A stretch of 64,000 bases of DNA, taken from the NCBI GenBank assembly GCA_022494885.1, contig JAGVSM010000202.1, forward strand, positions 62,001 to 126,000, given 5' to 3'. The translations under genes were made by a program, and so were the position numbers. This DNA is from Micrasema longulum (lineage: Eukaryota > Arthropoda > Insecta > Trichoptera > Brachycentridae). Of the stretch, positions 1 to 10,961 are shown piece by piece. A model generated the notes under the pieces. That model had not been told where the DNA came from, did not search any database, and saw only the letters and a list, made by a program, of their open reading frames with translations. Numbering within the stretch: the stretch's first letter is position 1; every line of letters starts with the position of its first letter.

Positions 1-331
1 CAAAGTTTTCGGTTGTGTTGTAAATATAATTAACCATGTAATCATAGAACAAAATAACATTTTAAAAAATAATAATAAAAATACAGCGGCAAGCGGGATC
101 AGTAATGAGGTCTGCTTAAGCCGCTGCAAACATATTGCAGTAATGGAGAACATTTGCGAAGGTAATAGGGTGACTTTCATAAATTGCATATTTTTCTGCT
201 AAATTTAACCAAAGGATTTTTAAAATATGGCTTACACATATTTCACATTTTAATTCTCGTTTCGACCACTTTCATGTGGTATTTTATGGTTGGTTTAGTA
301 TCTTTTTTGAAAGTGTACACTTAAATATTAG
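1..331. other. AT-rich left edge, no gene seen
   Basis: I see no coding, tRNA-like or paired-repeat structure here. Bases 321-331 are the left TSD of the adjoining FB1 element. Confidence 0.5.
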
Positions 332-753
332 AAATAATATTTTTAGATTGTCCAAATTTTTGTAGACAAGGACTGGATTCAACTCCCTGAGCAGTCCTCG
401 TCTACAAAAATTTAAACAAACTCAAAATATTGTTGATAAATCCACTTGGTCCAGAACTATAGAAATTGAAAAAATAACATTAAAAAATAACACAATAGTA
501 TGTAAGTGAAATAATTCAATTAGATGAATCTCACCCGCATAAATAAAGGTTTCAGCTTTTTTACTTCACAAACATCAACAGATGAAAGAATTGAAGGAAT
601 ATAGATGTTCAAATATGGGCAGAATGGTGAATGTTACACAATGTGTAAAGTGGCCACTTAAACCATCCATTGACATGTCATAAGCCCTGTAGATGCCTAG
701 ACTTCTATATTACCTTCTCTTAAATGTTTTTCATGTCTGTTGTAATATGTTAA
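332..753 (+). mobile_element. FB1 foldback/SINE-like element, copy 1, with 11-bp TSD
   Basis: The element is flanked by an exact 11-bp direct repeat, TTAAATATTAG, at 321-331 and 754-764. Its left end is itself an inverted repeat: about 336-375 pairs with 392-431 around a TTTTTGTAGAC / GTCTACAAAAA core. The right part carries the typical FB1 arm, with ACACAATGTGTAAAGTGGCC, AGCCCTGTAGATGCCTAGAC and a final CTGTTGTAATATG. It resembles the fuller copy at 53021-53496 but has lost most of one arm. No protein is encoded. Confidence 0.75.
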
Positions 754-837
754 TTAAATATTAGTTTTATAACAAGAAAAACTATCTGTTTTTCATATTA
801 ACAGAATATTTATACGTTTTTTTTCCATTATAAACAA

Positions 838-1032
838 AGATTAACAATAAAATAATGTGAGCTCACTGGGGTTACCCGTGCCGAGGACACTAAACAATTT
901 TTTTTTTTAAATATTTTTACATGTAAGAATAAACAAAGACTTAATATACAGAGAAACTAGTACTTAACAAAATGTTCATAAAGTTTTTAACACTGCGTAT
1001 TTAAGTCTATATTTAATTATGTACACCTTTAC
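838..1032 (-). repeat. LINE A 3' UTR fragment
   Basis: A block around CTCACTGGGGTTACCCGTGC recurs at about 5990-6060 (opposite strand) and 39960-40020. In those places it lies just downstream of a LINE RT C-terminus, so this is read as a 3' UTR relic on the minus strand. Confidence 0.6.
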
Positions 1033-1036
1033 TTTT

Positions 1037-1290
1037 TTTTTTGTTTGGACATATAGAGCGAATGAACGGAGAAAAAACGGCCAAAAGGATTAACGATGCG
1101 TAAATAAATGTTGATGAATGCATAAAACTAGAAAGACTGAGAAATGCATTACTTAATTGATCAATTCCTTGAAGATGAACATGTAAAAAATACTAATAAT
1201 CATCGTGCGTGCATTAAAATATGTATGCATGTGAAGAAAGCATGGTATGTATGCAAAGACATGGGGATATAGCGTTCTATTATCTCTGCC
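1037..1290 (+). pseudogene. LINE G C-terminal relic
   Basis: The reading ERMNGEKTAKRI followed by a broken stretch with VNVDE and the nucleotide tract CGTGCGTGCATTAAAA parallels the better preserved LINE G tail at about 37850-38080, which has RGRPRKTWHDQV. Several frameshifts and stops make it non-functional. It abuts the LINE A UTR fragment. The assignment rests on similarity to the second copy within this window. Confidence 0.45.
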
Positions 1291-1720
1291 TACTACCTTT
1301 ATAGGGAAATCCATTAATGGTTTGTCTGTTTGTTATCAATCTCAGTAACAATAAAATATATGTTCTCGTAAAATGAAGGCAATTTCAAAATATCCGATAC
1401 GACCTCAACAAATAGCAGAAAAACCTTTTTTAAAAGTTAAAACTCGCTATCATTCGAGAAGTGCGTCCAATTACCCCCTAGTTGCCCTGGGACTAAAATA
1501 TACGCTCCCCCAATTTGGGATTTAACCCAGTAATGGCCAAAGTTGCCCCCAGTTAGAGATCGGGCATAAAGGGTTGCGGAGAGCACAAAAATATTTTTCT
1601 GGTAAAGCCAAAGGTCAGAGATTTTTCTAGATTTTATAATGCTGTTTCCCGGCAATTAAAAAAAATGTTACATTAAATGTCAAAGTTCATTCGGATTTTT
1701 GACGTAAGGCGGACAAAAAC
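1291..1720. other. unassigned AT-rich sequence
   Basis: A somewhat more C/G-rich patch at about 1440-1600 has an open frame on the minus strand, but I recognise no protein family or splice pattern in it. Confidence 0.4.
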
Positions 1721-1721
1721 A

Positions 1722-1905
1722 TAATACACTTTGCTCTGTGTCCAGGCAGATGGGGAATAAAGTTTTATGTGTGAAATAGAATCAGAATCCTAGACAAGTG
1801 TTTTTGTCTCGATGGCTGGTCTCAGGTGAAAATCCTGAATAAAAAAATCTAATGGAGAAAATTCCGCCACGAAAAGTACTAATCGGCGCATTCGCCAGAG
1901 AAACT
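1722..1905 (+). repeat. dispersed repeat family C (SINE-body-like)
   Basis: The pattern GTGTGAAATAGAATCAGAAT, then a GTTTTTGTCTCGATGGCTGG-type segment and CAGGTGAAAATCCTGAA recurs at about 24640-24735, 28345-28495 and, inverted, 28815-28920. At 24.7 kb it continues into a tRNA-like B box, so it may be part of a SINE. No coding capacity. Confidence 0.5.
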
Positions 1906-2445
1906 GATCGTTATTTTTTTATGCCTTTGGGACTGTAAAGAAGAGCTGCTTTTTCCGAAACGTGTTCAAAGAAAATTGGTTTACGTTCTTTTGGTTTTTG
2001 ATATACTTTATGATAAATGAGTCAATCCAGGGCATAAATGAAAAGGAAATGTACTTTTGTTTTCTTTCCTTTGGTACTTGTTCCAGGATCGCGCACTGTC
2101 TATTACTGTATTACCACTTATCGTTATTTTATCGATTCGGGCACGTTATTTAAGATCGATTCTCAAGATGCGGTTTTTGTGTGTGATTCGTTACGATGTT
2201 AAAGAAGTGCTGTTGTTTTTTGACTTGCCGCCGCTAGGGAGTGACGTTAGGGACTGTGAAAATCAAAACAAGGCGCACCGGATTTCAAGAGATAGGATGG
2301 TTTAACGCCGAAGTATTTCATCTTGTGCGAACTTCGAAGGTTAAAGATCTGAGCATCACTTTTGTGAGTTCCTTGACATTTCGTGAATCGAAAAATACTA
2401 TTCATAAATATTTTTTTAGTCCTCTGCCTATACGCAGAATAGTGA
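1906..2445. other. unassigned sequence with short open frames
   Basis: Short overlapping frames at 1962-2474 include an 82-codon one at 2057-2305. None shows a recognisable domain or codon pattern. Local GC is slightly raised at 2150-2350. A diverged exon cannot be excluded. Confidence 0.3.
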
Positions 2446-2449
2446 TTGT

Positions 2450-2556
2450 TACAAAGTCTGTGAAGTGTCATTAACCCAGTCAATGGCAGATCAAAAGCTC
2501 TATAAATATCTAGTAGAAAGTTTAGGCATTTTCAGGGCTTATGTCAGCAGACTTAG
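2450..2556. repeat. degenerate miniature FB1 foldback
   Basis: Bases 2453-2515 read like a mutated FB1 right arm (AACCCAGTCAATGGCAGATC), followed at once by an inverted left-arm segment AAGTTTAGGCATTTTCAGGG at about 2518. The two arms are nearly head to head, as in an internally deleted copy. Confidence 0.5.
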
Positions 2557-2762
2557 TGCTCGTAATTAGATTTTTTTTTTAATACGATGCCATATAAAAT
2601 AAATGAAATTCTCAGAGTTTATTTGAATTTTTCTTTGATTTCTGAACTTTCCTTAATTAAACAAAGTTATTTGATTTTGTTGCAAAACTTTTGTTGTTTT
2701 TGATTGGGCAAATCGACTTCATTGGAAGCCTTAATTAATTTTTCATTCCTTTATTGAATATC

Positions 2763-3203
2763 AATTGAACGTAGTTATTCAGAAAGCAGCCAGCCATACA
2801 AAAGTAAAACTGACATAATAGCATTTTAGTGAAAAGAGTGATTTTTTCTAATCTACTCACTAGTTGGATTGTTTTTGACTTTAGCAAATGATAAACAATG
2901 AATAATACATTAGTTTTTTTTAAATATTACAAACAAGAATTTTATTGCGTAATTAACCAGGTTTAATGATTTTTAAATGACAATGAGATTTTTCTAGTAC
3001 TGTGGGGTGTTTGTTGCACATTGAGAAATGCCGTTTTTGTGATCTACACCATTTTCAGTTGGTGATTAATACAGTTTTTTGGATGAAAGCGGTCTGGTTG
3101 TTTTGAGCAGAACATAGAATTGACCTTACTGCACCCCATTACATCAAAATCTATTTTTATCTAAATTGTGGCCTGACTGCTTTCTGCAAAACTACGTTCA
3201 ATT
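2763..3203. mobile_element. 441-bp terminal-inverted-repeat element (MITE-like)
   Basis: The left end AATTGAACGTAGTTATTCAG matches the reverse complement of the right end (AATTGAACGTAGTTTTGCAG). About 28 of 31 terminal bases pair. I could not identify a clear TSD, and there is no coding capacity. The superfamily is undetermined. Confidence 0.55.
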
Positions 3204-3364
3204 ATTCCAAATTGCTCGCGTTTCATTTTGTTGAATTTACAACTTATACAATATCGAAACGGAAAAATCCTAATTAGTTTTTCAATTTTTAGAATATACA
3301 CTAATAAGTATAGAAAAAATCTTAAATCAAGGGGCTTTCCTTCATAATAATGTAGTTTTAAAGA

Positions 3365-4179
3365 ATGAAAAAACCTATCTCCTTTGATTACAAAAAAGTA
3401 GATATTAATTTAGATGTAGTAAAGTCTATTAAGGACCTCGGAGTTATCATGGATTGTAAACTTACCTTTAATGAAAATATTGATACTATGATTAACTAGT
3501 CACTAAAACTCTTGGGTTTTGTTAGCTGGACATCTAGTGACTTTACTAATATGTTCACGGTTAAAACACTACATTGCTCACTTCTTCGTCCTCTTTTAGA
3601 ATATGCCTCCGTGATCTGGTCTCCCTTCTATGTAGGCCGGATAAATCATGTCGAATCGGTGTAACATCGTTTGCTCAGAAAAGTAGCATGGATGTGCGGC
3701 CTCGAGAGGGGAGACTACACTTACGGAGAAATGGAGTCAATGTTTAAAATTTCGAGTCCACAAAAGCGTTGAAATAATATTGACTCCATATTTATGTTTA
3801 ATTTGCTGAATGGCTTAATTGATGTACCATCGTTACTGGAACAAGTGGCATTCAATGTTCCGATCCGCCGGTTGAGAAATAATAATGTGCTGTTCCTCGA
3901 TCAACACAGTACAAACTATGGCTCGCATGCACCAATGTCCCGATTGTGTCGTATTGTAAACTCGAGACAAGATCTGGACTTTTTTGGTGTAAGTCTTAAT
4001 AGATTTAAAAAAATCACTCAGATAGACCGGATCTTGTCTTGAGGTAGTAATTTATTTTTTTTGTCCTACCTTTATTTTTTTTAAGTTGTATTTTATTTTA
4101 TTAGTGCCTGTATTTTTATAAGAAATTTTATTAACTATCGTATGAATGGACTGCATAAGTCCGTCGAATAAATAAATAA
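3365..4179 (+). pseudogene. LINE F (Jockey-like) RT C-terminal region, 5'-truncated
   Basis: A single frame, interrupted by four stops, runs from 3365 to 4042. It shows an RT motif-E-like SIKDLGVIMDCKLTF, then RPLLEYASVIWSP, GLERGDYTYGEMES and the C-terminal VNSRQDLDFFGVSLNRFKK. The last 82 codons (3794-4042) are open. This matches the same domains in the 42.3-43.8 kb element, which has the full RT. A 3' UTR follows with a hairpin GGACTGCATAAGTCC at 4148-4162 and a TAAA-type tail at 4165-4179. The finger and palm motifs are missing, so it is a dead 5'-truncated copy. Confidence 0.8.
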
Positions 4180-4325
4180 TTTCCCCATCAGTACCGTATG
4201 TCGCATAAGATACTGCGACAGTACTCAAATTGCCGTGTATAATGTTAATTTTGTTACATGGAGGGTAAGATGATCAGTCTTACGTTCCAGAAGATAAATT
4301 AAAATCACCAAAATTACGACAAACA
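4180..4325. other. short unassigned stretch
   Basis: No feature recognised between the LINE F tail and the next SINE head. Confidence 0.4.
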
Positions 4326-4395
4326 CTGTGGCGCAGTTGGTAGTATGAAACTGTCGGCGTGGGTTAGATTCGCGACAAAAAAAAAAGTTAAGAAA
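4326..4395 (+). mobile_element. SINE-4, tRNA-derived head with poly-A
   Basis: TGGCGCAGTTGG at about 4329-4340 fits the pol III A-box consensus TRGCNNAGYNGG at every position. GGTTAGATTCGCG about 35 bases later is a decayed B box, and an A-run follows at 4377-4386. The acceptor stem is not intact, so this is a tRNA-derived retroposon rather than a tRNA gene. Confidence 0.5.
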
Positions 4396-4431
4396 ATAAA
4401 AATAAATAATATGTACGCCCAGAGGACTTTT

Positions 4432-4725
4432 CATCATCATCATCATCTTTCCTGTTCATAGGGCACTGCATTGCAATGGTGCATAGGGCACTGCATTGGT
4501 CAGCCACTACCATTGTCACCAATCGCAGTGTATCTTGATCATTTTTTGTTACATAAAGGTAAGATGATCAGTCTTACGCTTCAGGTACCAGTCTAGGGAC
4601 TATGATACTCTGGTGGGAAAATACCCTTTCAAATCAATATTTCATATCAACCATGTTGGGATTCGAACCCGAGACCTCTCGCATGGTAGGCAAACGCGCT
4701 GACCATTACACCACGAGGCTTACAC
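4432..4725 (-). mobile_element. SINE-1 copy a, tRNA-derived, with 10-bp TSD
   Basis: On the minus strand the head is TCGTGGTGTAATGGTCAGCG and then B box GGTTCGAATCC. The body ends in a GATGATGATG-type tail at 4432-4446. GAGGACTTTT is repeated at 4422-4431 and 4726-4735. Related copies lie at 14935-15172, 59921-60177 and 60876-61055. Confidence 0.8.
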
Positions 4726-4837
4726 GAGGACTTTTACATGACAGGTATTCAAGTGTTTCATTACAAAAGTAAATAAGGAGGTCTAATAAATATTAATCTC
4801 ATAAGTATTTATTTAGTCTGCATTACGGGCTGTTTAG

Positions 4838-4912
4838 TAATGGGAGTCGAACCCAAAACCTTTCGTGCGTGATACAAGTGTCTTCGCCATTATAGGTGGT
4901 GTGGCTAAGCCA
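4838..4912 (-). mobile_element. SINE-5, tRNA-like head
   Basis: On the minus strand GGTTCGACTCC is an exact match to the pol III B box, preceded by a degenerate tRNA-like arm. No TSD or tail was identified. Confidence 0.4.
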
Positions 4913-5044
4913 CAATATATTTTTTTTTTTTTAATTATTCGTTAACTACCTAGGGTACAAAAATAATCTGATCGCCAACGGATGCACACGGAGCAACCCC
5001 TGATTAGTTTATTTTAAAATAAGAAAAAAATATATATATTCTCA

Positions 5045-5229
5045 TTCGTAGTGGTAGAAATAGCGTTGCTTAGTAGGTGAATTGGTTCAGCCGGGTGAAT
5101 CTCCCCCACATGATAAAGGTTTCAGATCTTTTACTTCACAACAGTCAACAGATGGAAAAGTAGAGGAAATGTGGATTTTTAAACATAGGCTGAATGGCGA
5201 ATGTTACACACTGTGTTAAGTGGCCACCT
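5045..5229 (+). repeat. FB1 fragment with A-box-like core
   Basis: It contains GTTGCTTAGTAGGTGAATTG (A-box-like), GGTTTCAGATC, and the start of the right arm (AATGTTACACACTGTGTTAA). It is cut off at GGCCACCTACTC, where the LINE A coding relic begins directly. Confidence 0.65.
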
Positions 5230-6075
5230 ACTCAAACGAAAGACATAACCCCAACAATACAACACATACAAATAATACAATCACTAGATCTTCAACACAA
5301 AGACAACCTAAACAAAGGGATTTTGAGTATTACGCAATTAAAATCTATAACCTACTTCCGTTGTTCACTAAAACAATTGAGAATGAGAAAATCTTTAAAA
5401 AGGCTTTAAAAAAATGGAAAGTGGAGCTAGGTAGAAGTAAAATCGATTGTCTCATTCACCCAAACCAATATTGAATCAACTGTTCTACAAATGTATAGTC
5501 TATGTTATGTTTTTGTTATTATATTTACAATTTATAATATAAATAGTACAGGTGTACATTAACTAAATATAAACTTATATGTATTTATTTATTTATTTAC
5601 ATAGGGCATTTCTGCCATTTACATATATGTGGTACAAAGAGTGCTTAAAAATAAAAATATAAAAAAATCGAGTATGAAATATTAATATACTCGTACTATA
5701 CACATTATAAATTACTTGAAATACATACATATTTTAAAGAAATTATACAATAACAAAATACATTAATCAATCAAATTATAACTATCCCAACCTAATCTCC
5801 TGAAGATGATTTGCTCTTTTTGATAAAAATATGTTGGTCACTTTATTTTCAAGTTAGGCAGAGATTAACTAAATATATCAAAATATGATATATACGTAGT
5901 GTTTAAAATCGTGTGAACATTTTGTTAGTTATCTCTTTATATTAAGTCTTCTTTGTTTATTCTCATGTGTAAAAATATTAAAAAAGTATATTGTTAAGTG
6001 TCCTCGGCACGGGTAACCCCAGTGAGGTCACATTATTTTTATGATTAAGCTTTGTTTATAGTGGAAAAAAAATAT
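5220..6075 (+). pseudogene. LINE A RT C-terminus and 3' UTR, interrupted
   Basis: The open frame 5220-5474 ends a non-LTR retrotransposon ORF2. It shows EYYAIKIYNLLPLFTKTIEN and KKWKVELGRSKIDC, the region where LINE C-termini carry an 'IKIWNSLP'-like block. The copy at 39950-40560 on the minus strand has the same order. The 3' UTR resumes after an inserted LINE tail (5572-5863) and reaches the shared CGGCACGGGTAACCCCAGTG block at about 6007. The catalytic RT domain is absent, so this is a 5'-truncated relic. Confidence 0.75.
5572..5863 (-). mobile_element. 5'-truncated LINE tail inserted in LINE A, 14-bp TSD
   Basis: ATTAACTAAATATA occurs exactly at 5558-5571 and 5864-5877. The insert reads on the minus strand as a LINE C-terminal scrap (FRRLGWDSYNLID then stop), a UTR, a GGCA-loop-TGCC hairpin (5605-5616) and a (TAAA)n tail at 5582-5600. 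This fits target-primed reverse transcription with strong 5' truncation. Confidence 0.8.
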
Positions 6076-7225
6076 CATATAAACAAGCCAATGTCAGGCC
6101 ATACGCTCTGTTAATGCCAAGACTTATTCCCTCCTCAGTTGCAACAAATTTAGAATATGTGTTACATTTCATTATAATTATTATTTTCCATTAAGGCTCT
6201 AGCATTCATCAAATATGTATTTTTACCAAATTCTGGCCGACTGCGTACGTTTAAATGGAAAAAGTAATCAAAAAACGTATTTTTCGAAGGTGAAAATTTA
6301 TTCTAAAAGATATCGAAATAAAATGGCTTGAAAATACCGTGTTTTGAATAATACAATCATCATACAATCGATGTTTACATATGTCAATGTACTGCATCTT
6401 CCGAGTGACTGAATTTGAAACACGAAAAGGGAAAATCTTCCGAGACACGTTATCGGGTCTTCTTTCTTAACTTAACTTAAAGTGGGGTTTTCGTATAGTT
6501 GCGTGGGGTAACTATACACACTGTGAAATCATATTTAAATATCGATAATATTTTGCCGTTCAAATGAAAACCTTACAAACATGCGCAAGCGGGTCAAATG
6601 TAGAGTTGAATAGATTTTTTTATTCAAAAATGAGTTGTCGTATTATCAACGCTACGATTTTTCAATGTTTTGTATTTCTGAAATAACTCCGGGTGTGACG
6701 TCAGAGGTTTTCTTCTGCTTATTATCGATCGATTCTGCCCATTGTTCTATTCACGGTGAGCGAACCGGAAATCTTCCATAACTCTCTCATCATTGGTTAT
6801 TTCATGTGAACTAGTGACGTCGTTCAAAGGAGCTCGTTTTTATCCAAATGTTTTTAATTATTTTTTTCGTTCAATTTTCAGGAAACTTTGCATACAATTT
6901 AATGCTCAAAATTTTACCGCGCTCAAAAAAATACTATCCAATTTCCCGTAGGGCTGAAATTCCTCATGGGTGCTTGTTAAGTTTTTGTTTTTTTGTAATA
7001 GTATTATTGTTTTTTACTAATATAGCGCTTTGTGCACAACAATAAACATAAATGAATCAATAAAAATAATATACGGGTATTTTATCTTTGGCTATAAGTA
7101 GAACCAACGCATTGTATTATTTTTTTTATTCTTAGTGGTGGAAGTCAGTGCTTTGCAAGCTTCTGACGTCACTGCAACCTGTGAAGATCTATTGTGATGC
7201 GTTTCCGTGAATAATTCTTGCTCTC
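6076..7225. other. non-repeat interval with two TGACGTCA sites
   Basis: No convincing gene. Perfect CRE-type palindromes TGACGTCA lie at 6696-6703 and 7164-7171, with a one-off TGACGTCG near 6812. The interval 6680-6840 is less AT-rich than its surroundings. A promoter is possible, but no TSS motif or exon supports one. Confidence 0.3.
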
Positions 7226-7229
7226 CAAT

Positions 7230-7620
7230 CCCAGGACTATAAAAACCTGGCTACTGTGTGCAAGACAAGAGTTTTCATTTTGCTTAATCTCTCCTTCCAT
7301 ACCCAGATCCAGAAGTATCCGGCTTTTATGTAGGGGGCGAGCTTTTTAACAGCCTCAAGTTTAACTGTTGGTCTCCCGAGAATGAGGCTTTTATGATGTA
7401 AAACATCACCTTCACATACAATTTGTTTCCTCATCTGCACTGCAGAACCTACATAGAGAAGTTTCGGTTTCAGTTCATTCGAGCAAAGTGTTGGTTCAAT
7501 CTGCAACACCCTGGACGGGCTCTAGTGATAACCCTCACTTGATTTCCGCTGAGCTTTATTAGATCAAAAGCAAAACTTTACTCGTACCCTTTTATCAGTT
7601 TTTTTCCAGGTTCTTTTCGC
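7230..7620 (-). pseudogene. R1/I-like LINE ORF2 C-terminal relic
   Basis: Read on the minus strand with frameshifts, it shows VITRARPGCCRLNQHFARMN, a zinc-knuckle-like CRFCSADEET remnant, then LGRPTVKLEAVKKLAP. The first two blocks match the relic at 55795-55990, where the motif is LTGHCRLNKHLARMHLSET. In R1/I-type elements such a 'TGHC..NKH' block and CCHC knuckle end ORF2. The reading frame is broken, and only the last part (7237-7509) stays open. Confidence 0.65.
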
Positions 7621-9660
7621 TCTATGTTTTGTGTTTGATGTTTTTATTATATTGACTACGCATTGCAATAAATATAATAAAACATCCTCACAGCAAAGCA
7701 TGCAGAGTGATATTTCAGTCTATTTCTAAAATTGCTTTCTTATTTATTTTATTTATTGTTTATAGAGGTTTGTATTATAAAAAAAAAAACATGGTTTCAG
7801 ATTCCAGGAAGGATTTAAAATTGTTCTCACTAACAGTCTTTAATCTTTGTATAGTTGTTAACTTCAATCTGTGCGGAACGTCGTTGTACACTTTCAGTTT
7901 AGCAGTCAAGATTGTCCTATTTTTGTTTTTGCTATCCGTATATGGCAATTATGTGAGTTAGTCCTTTAGTCTTCGTAAAACGTATTGCAAAATTAAATTT
8001 AAATGTTGTTTTGTCTGCGTTTTTACGCGCTGCGTAGTCACCCCACGTGACCTTAACACACAATATAATATGTACGAAACAGGAAACTCAATACCTTCCC
8101 ACTTCATGATCCTTTCGTTTTCTCCCTTATTTCCATCCCTCCCTTATAGAACTGAACTAGCACTAAAGATATTGCTTACAGCCACTTTCTCTTGCAAAAC
8201 AAAAACGGCTTGCGCCCGTATTATATCGTCGGTTCAAGGCAAAAGTTGGGAATCTGTAAAAAGCTAACTTTACAAAATAGCAAAAATCACTTACTATTTT
8301 ATTTTATTAAATATCTTCATCATCATGACCCTTTCTACACCAGATGGTACATAAATCACTTAGATTATCTTTTACATAATGCTTAGATAGACGATCAGTC
8401 GTGCATTGCTGCAAGCTCAAGAATAATGAAAGGAGTTATGGGGAGAAGCTAATTAATTAATGACGCATGTTTCCAAATCTGTGAGGTGAGTTAAAACTTA
8501 TTGGTACATTTGGGACATGAGTTTTCTAGCATTTGAACACGACCAATTATCACAAACTGTGTGTTTTCTTTTTTATAAATCAAAAAAGTGAAATGTAGTT
8601 AAGATTGTATGATGATGCGGCAATTATGAGAATCTACTCTCTTAAGTCACATCCTCATTGGCTAGTTTAAAGATTTCTACGCTAGCCATGCCCCTATCTC
8701 TAATTCTTACAAATTGATTGATTGGGCATTCTGAAACAAGAACAATAAACAATTCAGTATTTAAATTCACACCACAAAACATTATATTTGAAAAAAAATA
8801 TAAAAGAGCCTAGCCTAGCTAGGCCCAAAAATCATACCATATTTAGAGTAATGAGTTTCAACTTCAAAACAAGAGGCGAGCTATAAAAAACAATATCACG
8901 CTTTGAAACTTGAAGAGTGAGTGTATATTGGAAATAATATCACGTCAATATTTACGTAATAATATAAAAATGTGTGTTTTAGTGAGTTAACTCAAAAATA
9001 CTAATTTTGACGTTACCCAGTAGTAGTTATTACCCCATAAAATTACAACATTTGTTTTAACGAAAGTTGCAGATTTGTAACATTCGCTTGGACCTAGCGA
9101 TATTGAGTGAAAGACTGGAAGTTTGTTCCACATAACGACAAGTATTTTCTAAAATAAACATCTGTTGTAATGTTATATTTTTCTACGCGTTAGAGGTAAA
9201 GATATTTCCTTATCTTCGATGGTTCTAAAAACACACAAGGGGTGTGTTTTGTGTTTCAATAATCAACTTCCTTCTAGCGCATGGGGGGTGATACAATATT
9301 TATGATTCTCTTTTCTTCTTGAACATATTTACATTCTTTAAATTCGAAATGTTTTTTTCAAAGAAATGTCTGGTTGATATTTTAGTCAACTTAGTTTGAT
9401 GAACTTGCAACTGGTTTCATCGCTCTAAGGCATGGATCCAATCTTATCTTTCGGATCGAACGAAATGTTAGTTAATATCTGTAAATAACTAAATATCAAT
9501 TTTACTATGCCCACCGGTTTCAAAACATACCCTTCTCTTTGTCGGGGCACTTATTACCCTATCATTTGAATCCCGAAACCGGTAGAGTTTGAAAAGTGGG
9601 GAAGTGCTTGAAATATAAGATATTTAAAACGAATTATTTAAGTACATGGAGGCATCATTA
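7621..9660. other. AT-rich interval without recognised gene
   Basis: Only short random-looking frames are present. Minor structures: an AAAACACAC / GTGTGTTTT hairpin near 9230-9253, and CACCGGTTTC near 9511 facing GAAACCGGTAG near 9574, reminiscent of a decayed inverted hammerhead-like end. Confidence 0.4.
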
Positions 9661-9664
9661 AAGT

Positions 9665-10005
9665 TATTTGCAAAATACCAATAAAAGTCAATCCACCTGG
9701 TCCATAAAGAAGTATAGAAATTGAAAAAATAAGATTTTCAGGCGTTATGGCTAGTATGTACGAATAATAATTTAATTTGATGAATCTCAACCGCATAAAT
9801 AACGGTTTCAGCTCTTTAACTTCACAAACATCAACAGATAAAAGAATAAATGGAATATAGGTGTTAACATGAACAAAATGGTGAATGTTACACAGTGTGT
9901 AAAATGGCCACTTAAACCAGTCAATGACAGGTCATAAACCCTGTTGATGCCTAGACTTCTATATTACCTTCTCTAAAATGTTCTTTATCTCTGTAGTTAT
10001 ATGTT
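9665..10005 (+). repeat. FB1 copy, left end truncated
   Basis: It starts inside the core at AATCCACCTGGTCC, contains ACGGTTTCAGCTC (B-box-like) and the right arm AATGGTGAATGTTACACAGT through GATGCCTAGACTTC, and ends at a CTCTGTAGTTATATG end. No TSD found. Confidence 0.6.
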
Positions 10006-10011
10006 AACGTT

Positions 10012-10836
10012 ATGTTTAAGTTTGAAAAAATTCAAAAAAAAAATCATGAATGCAGTTTGCACTCACTTAAAAGATTACAGAATTTCATTTCAATTAATGT
10101 TAAGCAAACATTAGTTCAGAGCTTATTTCTTTCACTCCTTGACTATGTTATCCAGATGCTAACTCTGAATTACTTGATAAGTAAGAACGGTTGCAGAATG
10201 TTTGTATACGATATATCTTTGATCTTCGGAAATTCGACCACATAAGCGATTATCGCACGCAACTACACTGGCTCAGTATCAGGCATAGAAGAAACATTCA
10301 CATTCTATCACTTCTTCATAATATTTTAAATAATCCCACTTCGCCTGTTTATCTGAGAGAGCTCATCCAACCTCTATCACAACTCGGACTATCTCTTGGT
10401 TCTAGTAACGAGAGAACCCTTTAATATTCTTTCATCGCTCTAACTTTGCCTCCTCTTTCACAGTAGTAGCTGCTTGATTGTGGAATAATCTACCCACTAA
10501 TGTTAAAGACGCTGCCCCATCATTATTAACATTTAAGTCAATATTGAAATGTCACTATCTAAATATTTAAGTTGTTTCTTTATCCTTCTTCTTTCCTTCC
10601 CGTTCCTTTTTTTTTCTTCATAGTCATATTGTTAATTTTTTGTGTATTTTTATTTTCTTAGTCTTTGTTTTCAATTTTGGTATAAAATTGTAAGATTCAA
10701 TACGTCCATGTACTTGTAATTTTTTCAAATTCAACGGTTTAGGTAGGTAGGAAGAAATTGCCTTAAGGCAATATGCCCGCTCCTTTATGTATATAAACGG
10801 TATATCTATAAAAAAAGTGTTAAATAAATAAATTGA
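10012..10836 (+). pseudogene. CR1/L2-like LINE C-terminal relic
   Basis: Two frames cover one decayed ORF2 tail. 10012-10245 holds ISINVKQTLVQSLFLSLLDY. 10191-10424 holds FDLRKFDHISDYRTQLHWLS and LRELIQPLSQLGLS, followed by broken LLDCGIIYPL. This order (hydrophobic 'ARRIFNLRKFDHIS', 'HILSLLHNIL', 'YLRE', 'WNNLP') is typical of CR1/L2-type C-termini. The 3' end has the hairpin ATTGCCTTAAGGCAAT at 10757-10772 and a TAAATAAATAAA tail near 10822. The palm domain is missing. Confidence 0.7.
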
Positions 10837-10927
10837 TAAGAGCCATTCGATCTTTTTAAAAGAATGAAAAGCAATGTAAAATTAAACTCTTTCCATTAGT
10901 AACAATCACACGGCTTTCACCCTATCC

Positions 10928-10961
10928 AGGTCAAAGGTCAGAGGTCAAGGGTCAAAGCTCA
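10928..10961 (+). promoter_or_regulatory. Array of five AGGTCA-type half-sites, 1-bp spacing
   Basis: Three AGGTCA motifs, one GGGTCA and one AGCTCA follow one another with a single spacer base each (starts 10928, 10935, 10942, 10949, 10956). Spacing by one is the DR1 arrangement bound by nuclear receptors such as RXR/USP or HNF4 types. It could equally be a 7-bp microsatellite with no function. No adjacent promoter or exon was recognised. Confidence 0.35.

Noticed and set aside
4428..4446. Independent (CAT)n microsatellite
   Set aside because: It is the tail of SINE-1 copy a, seen in shorter form in the other copies.
7237..7509. Independent 90-residue gene
   Set aside because: Its sequence overlaps the TGHC/knuckle tail of an R1/I-like LINE in other frames and matches the 55.8-kb relic.
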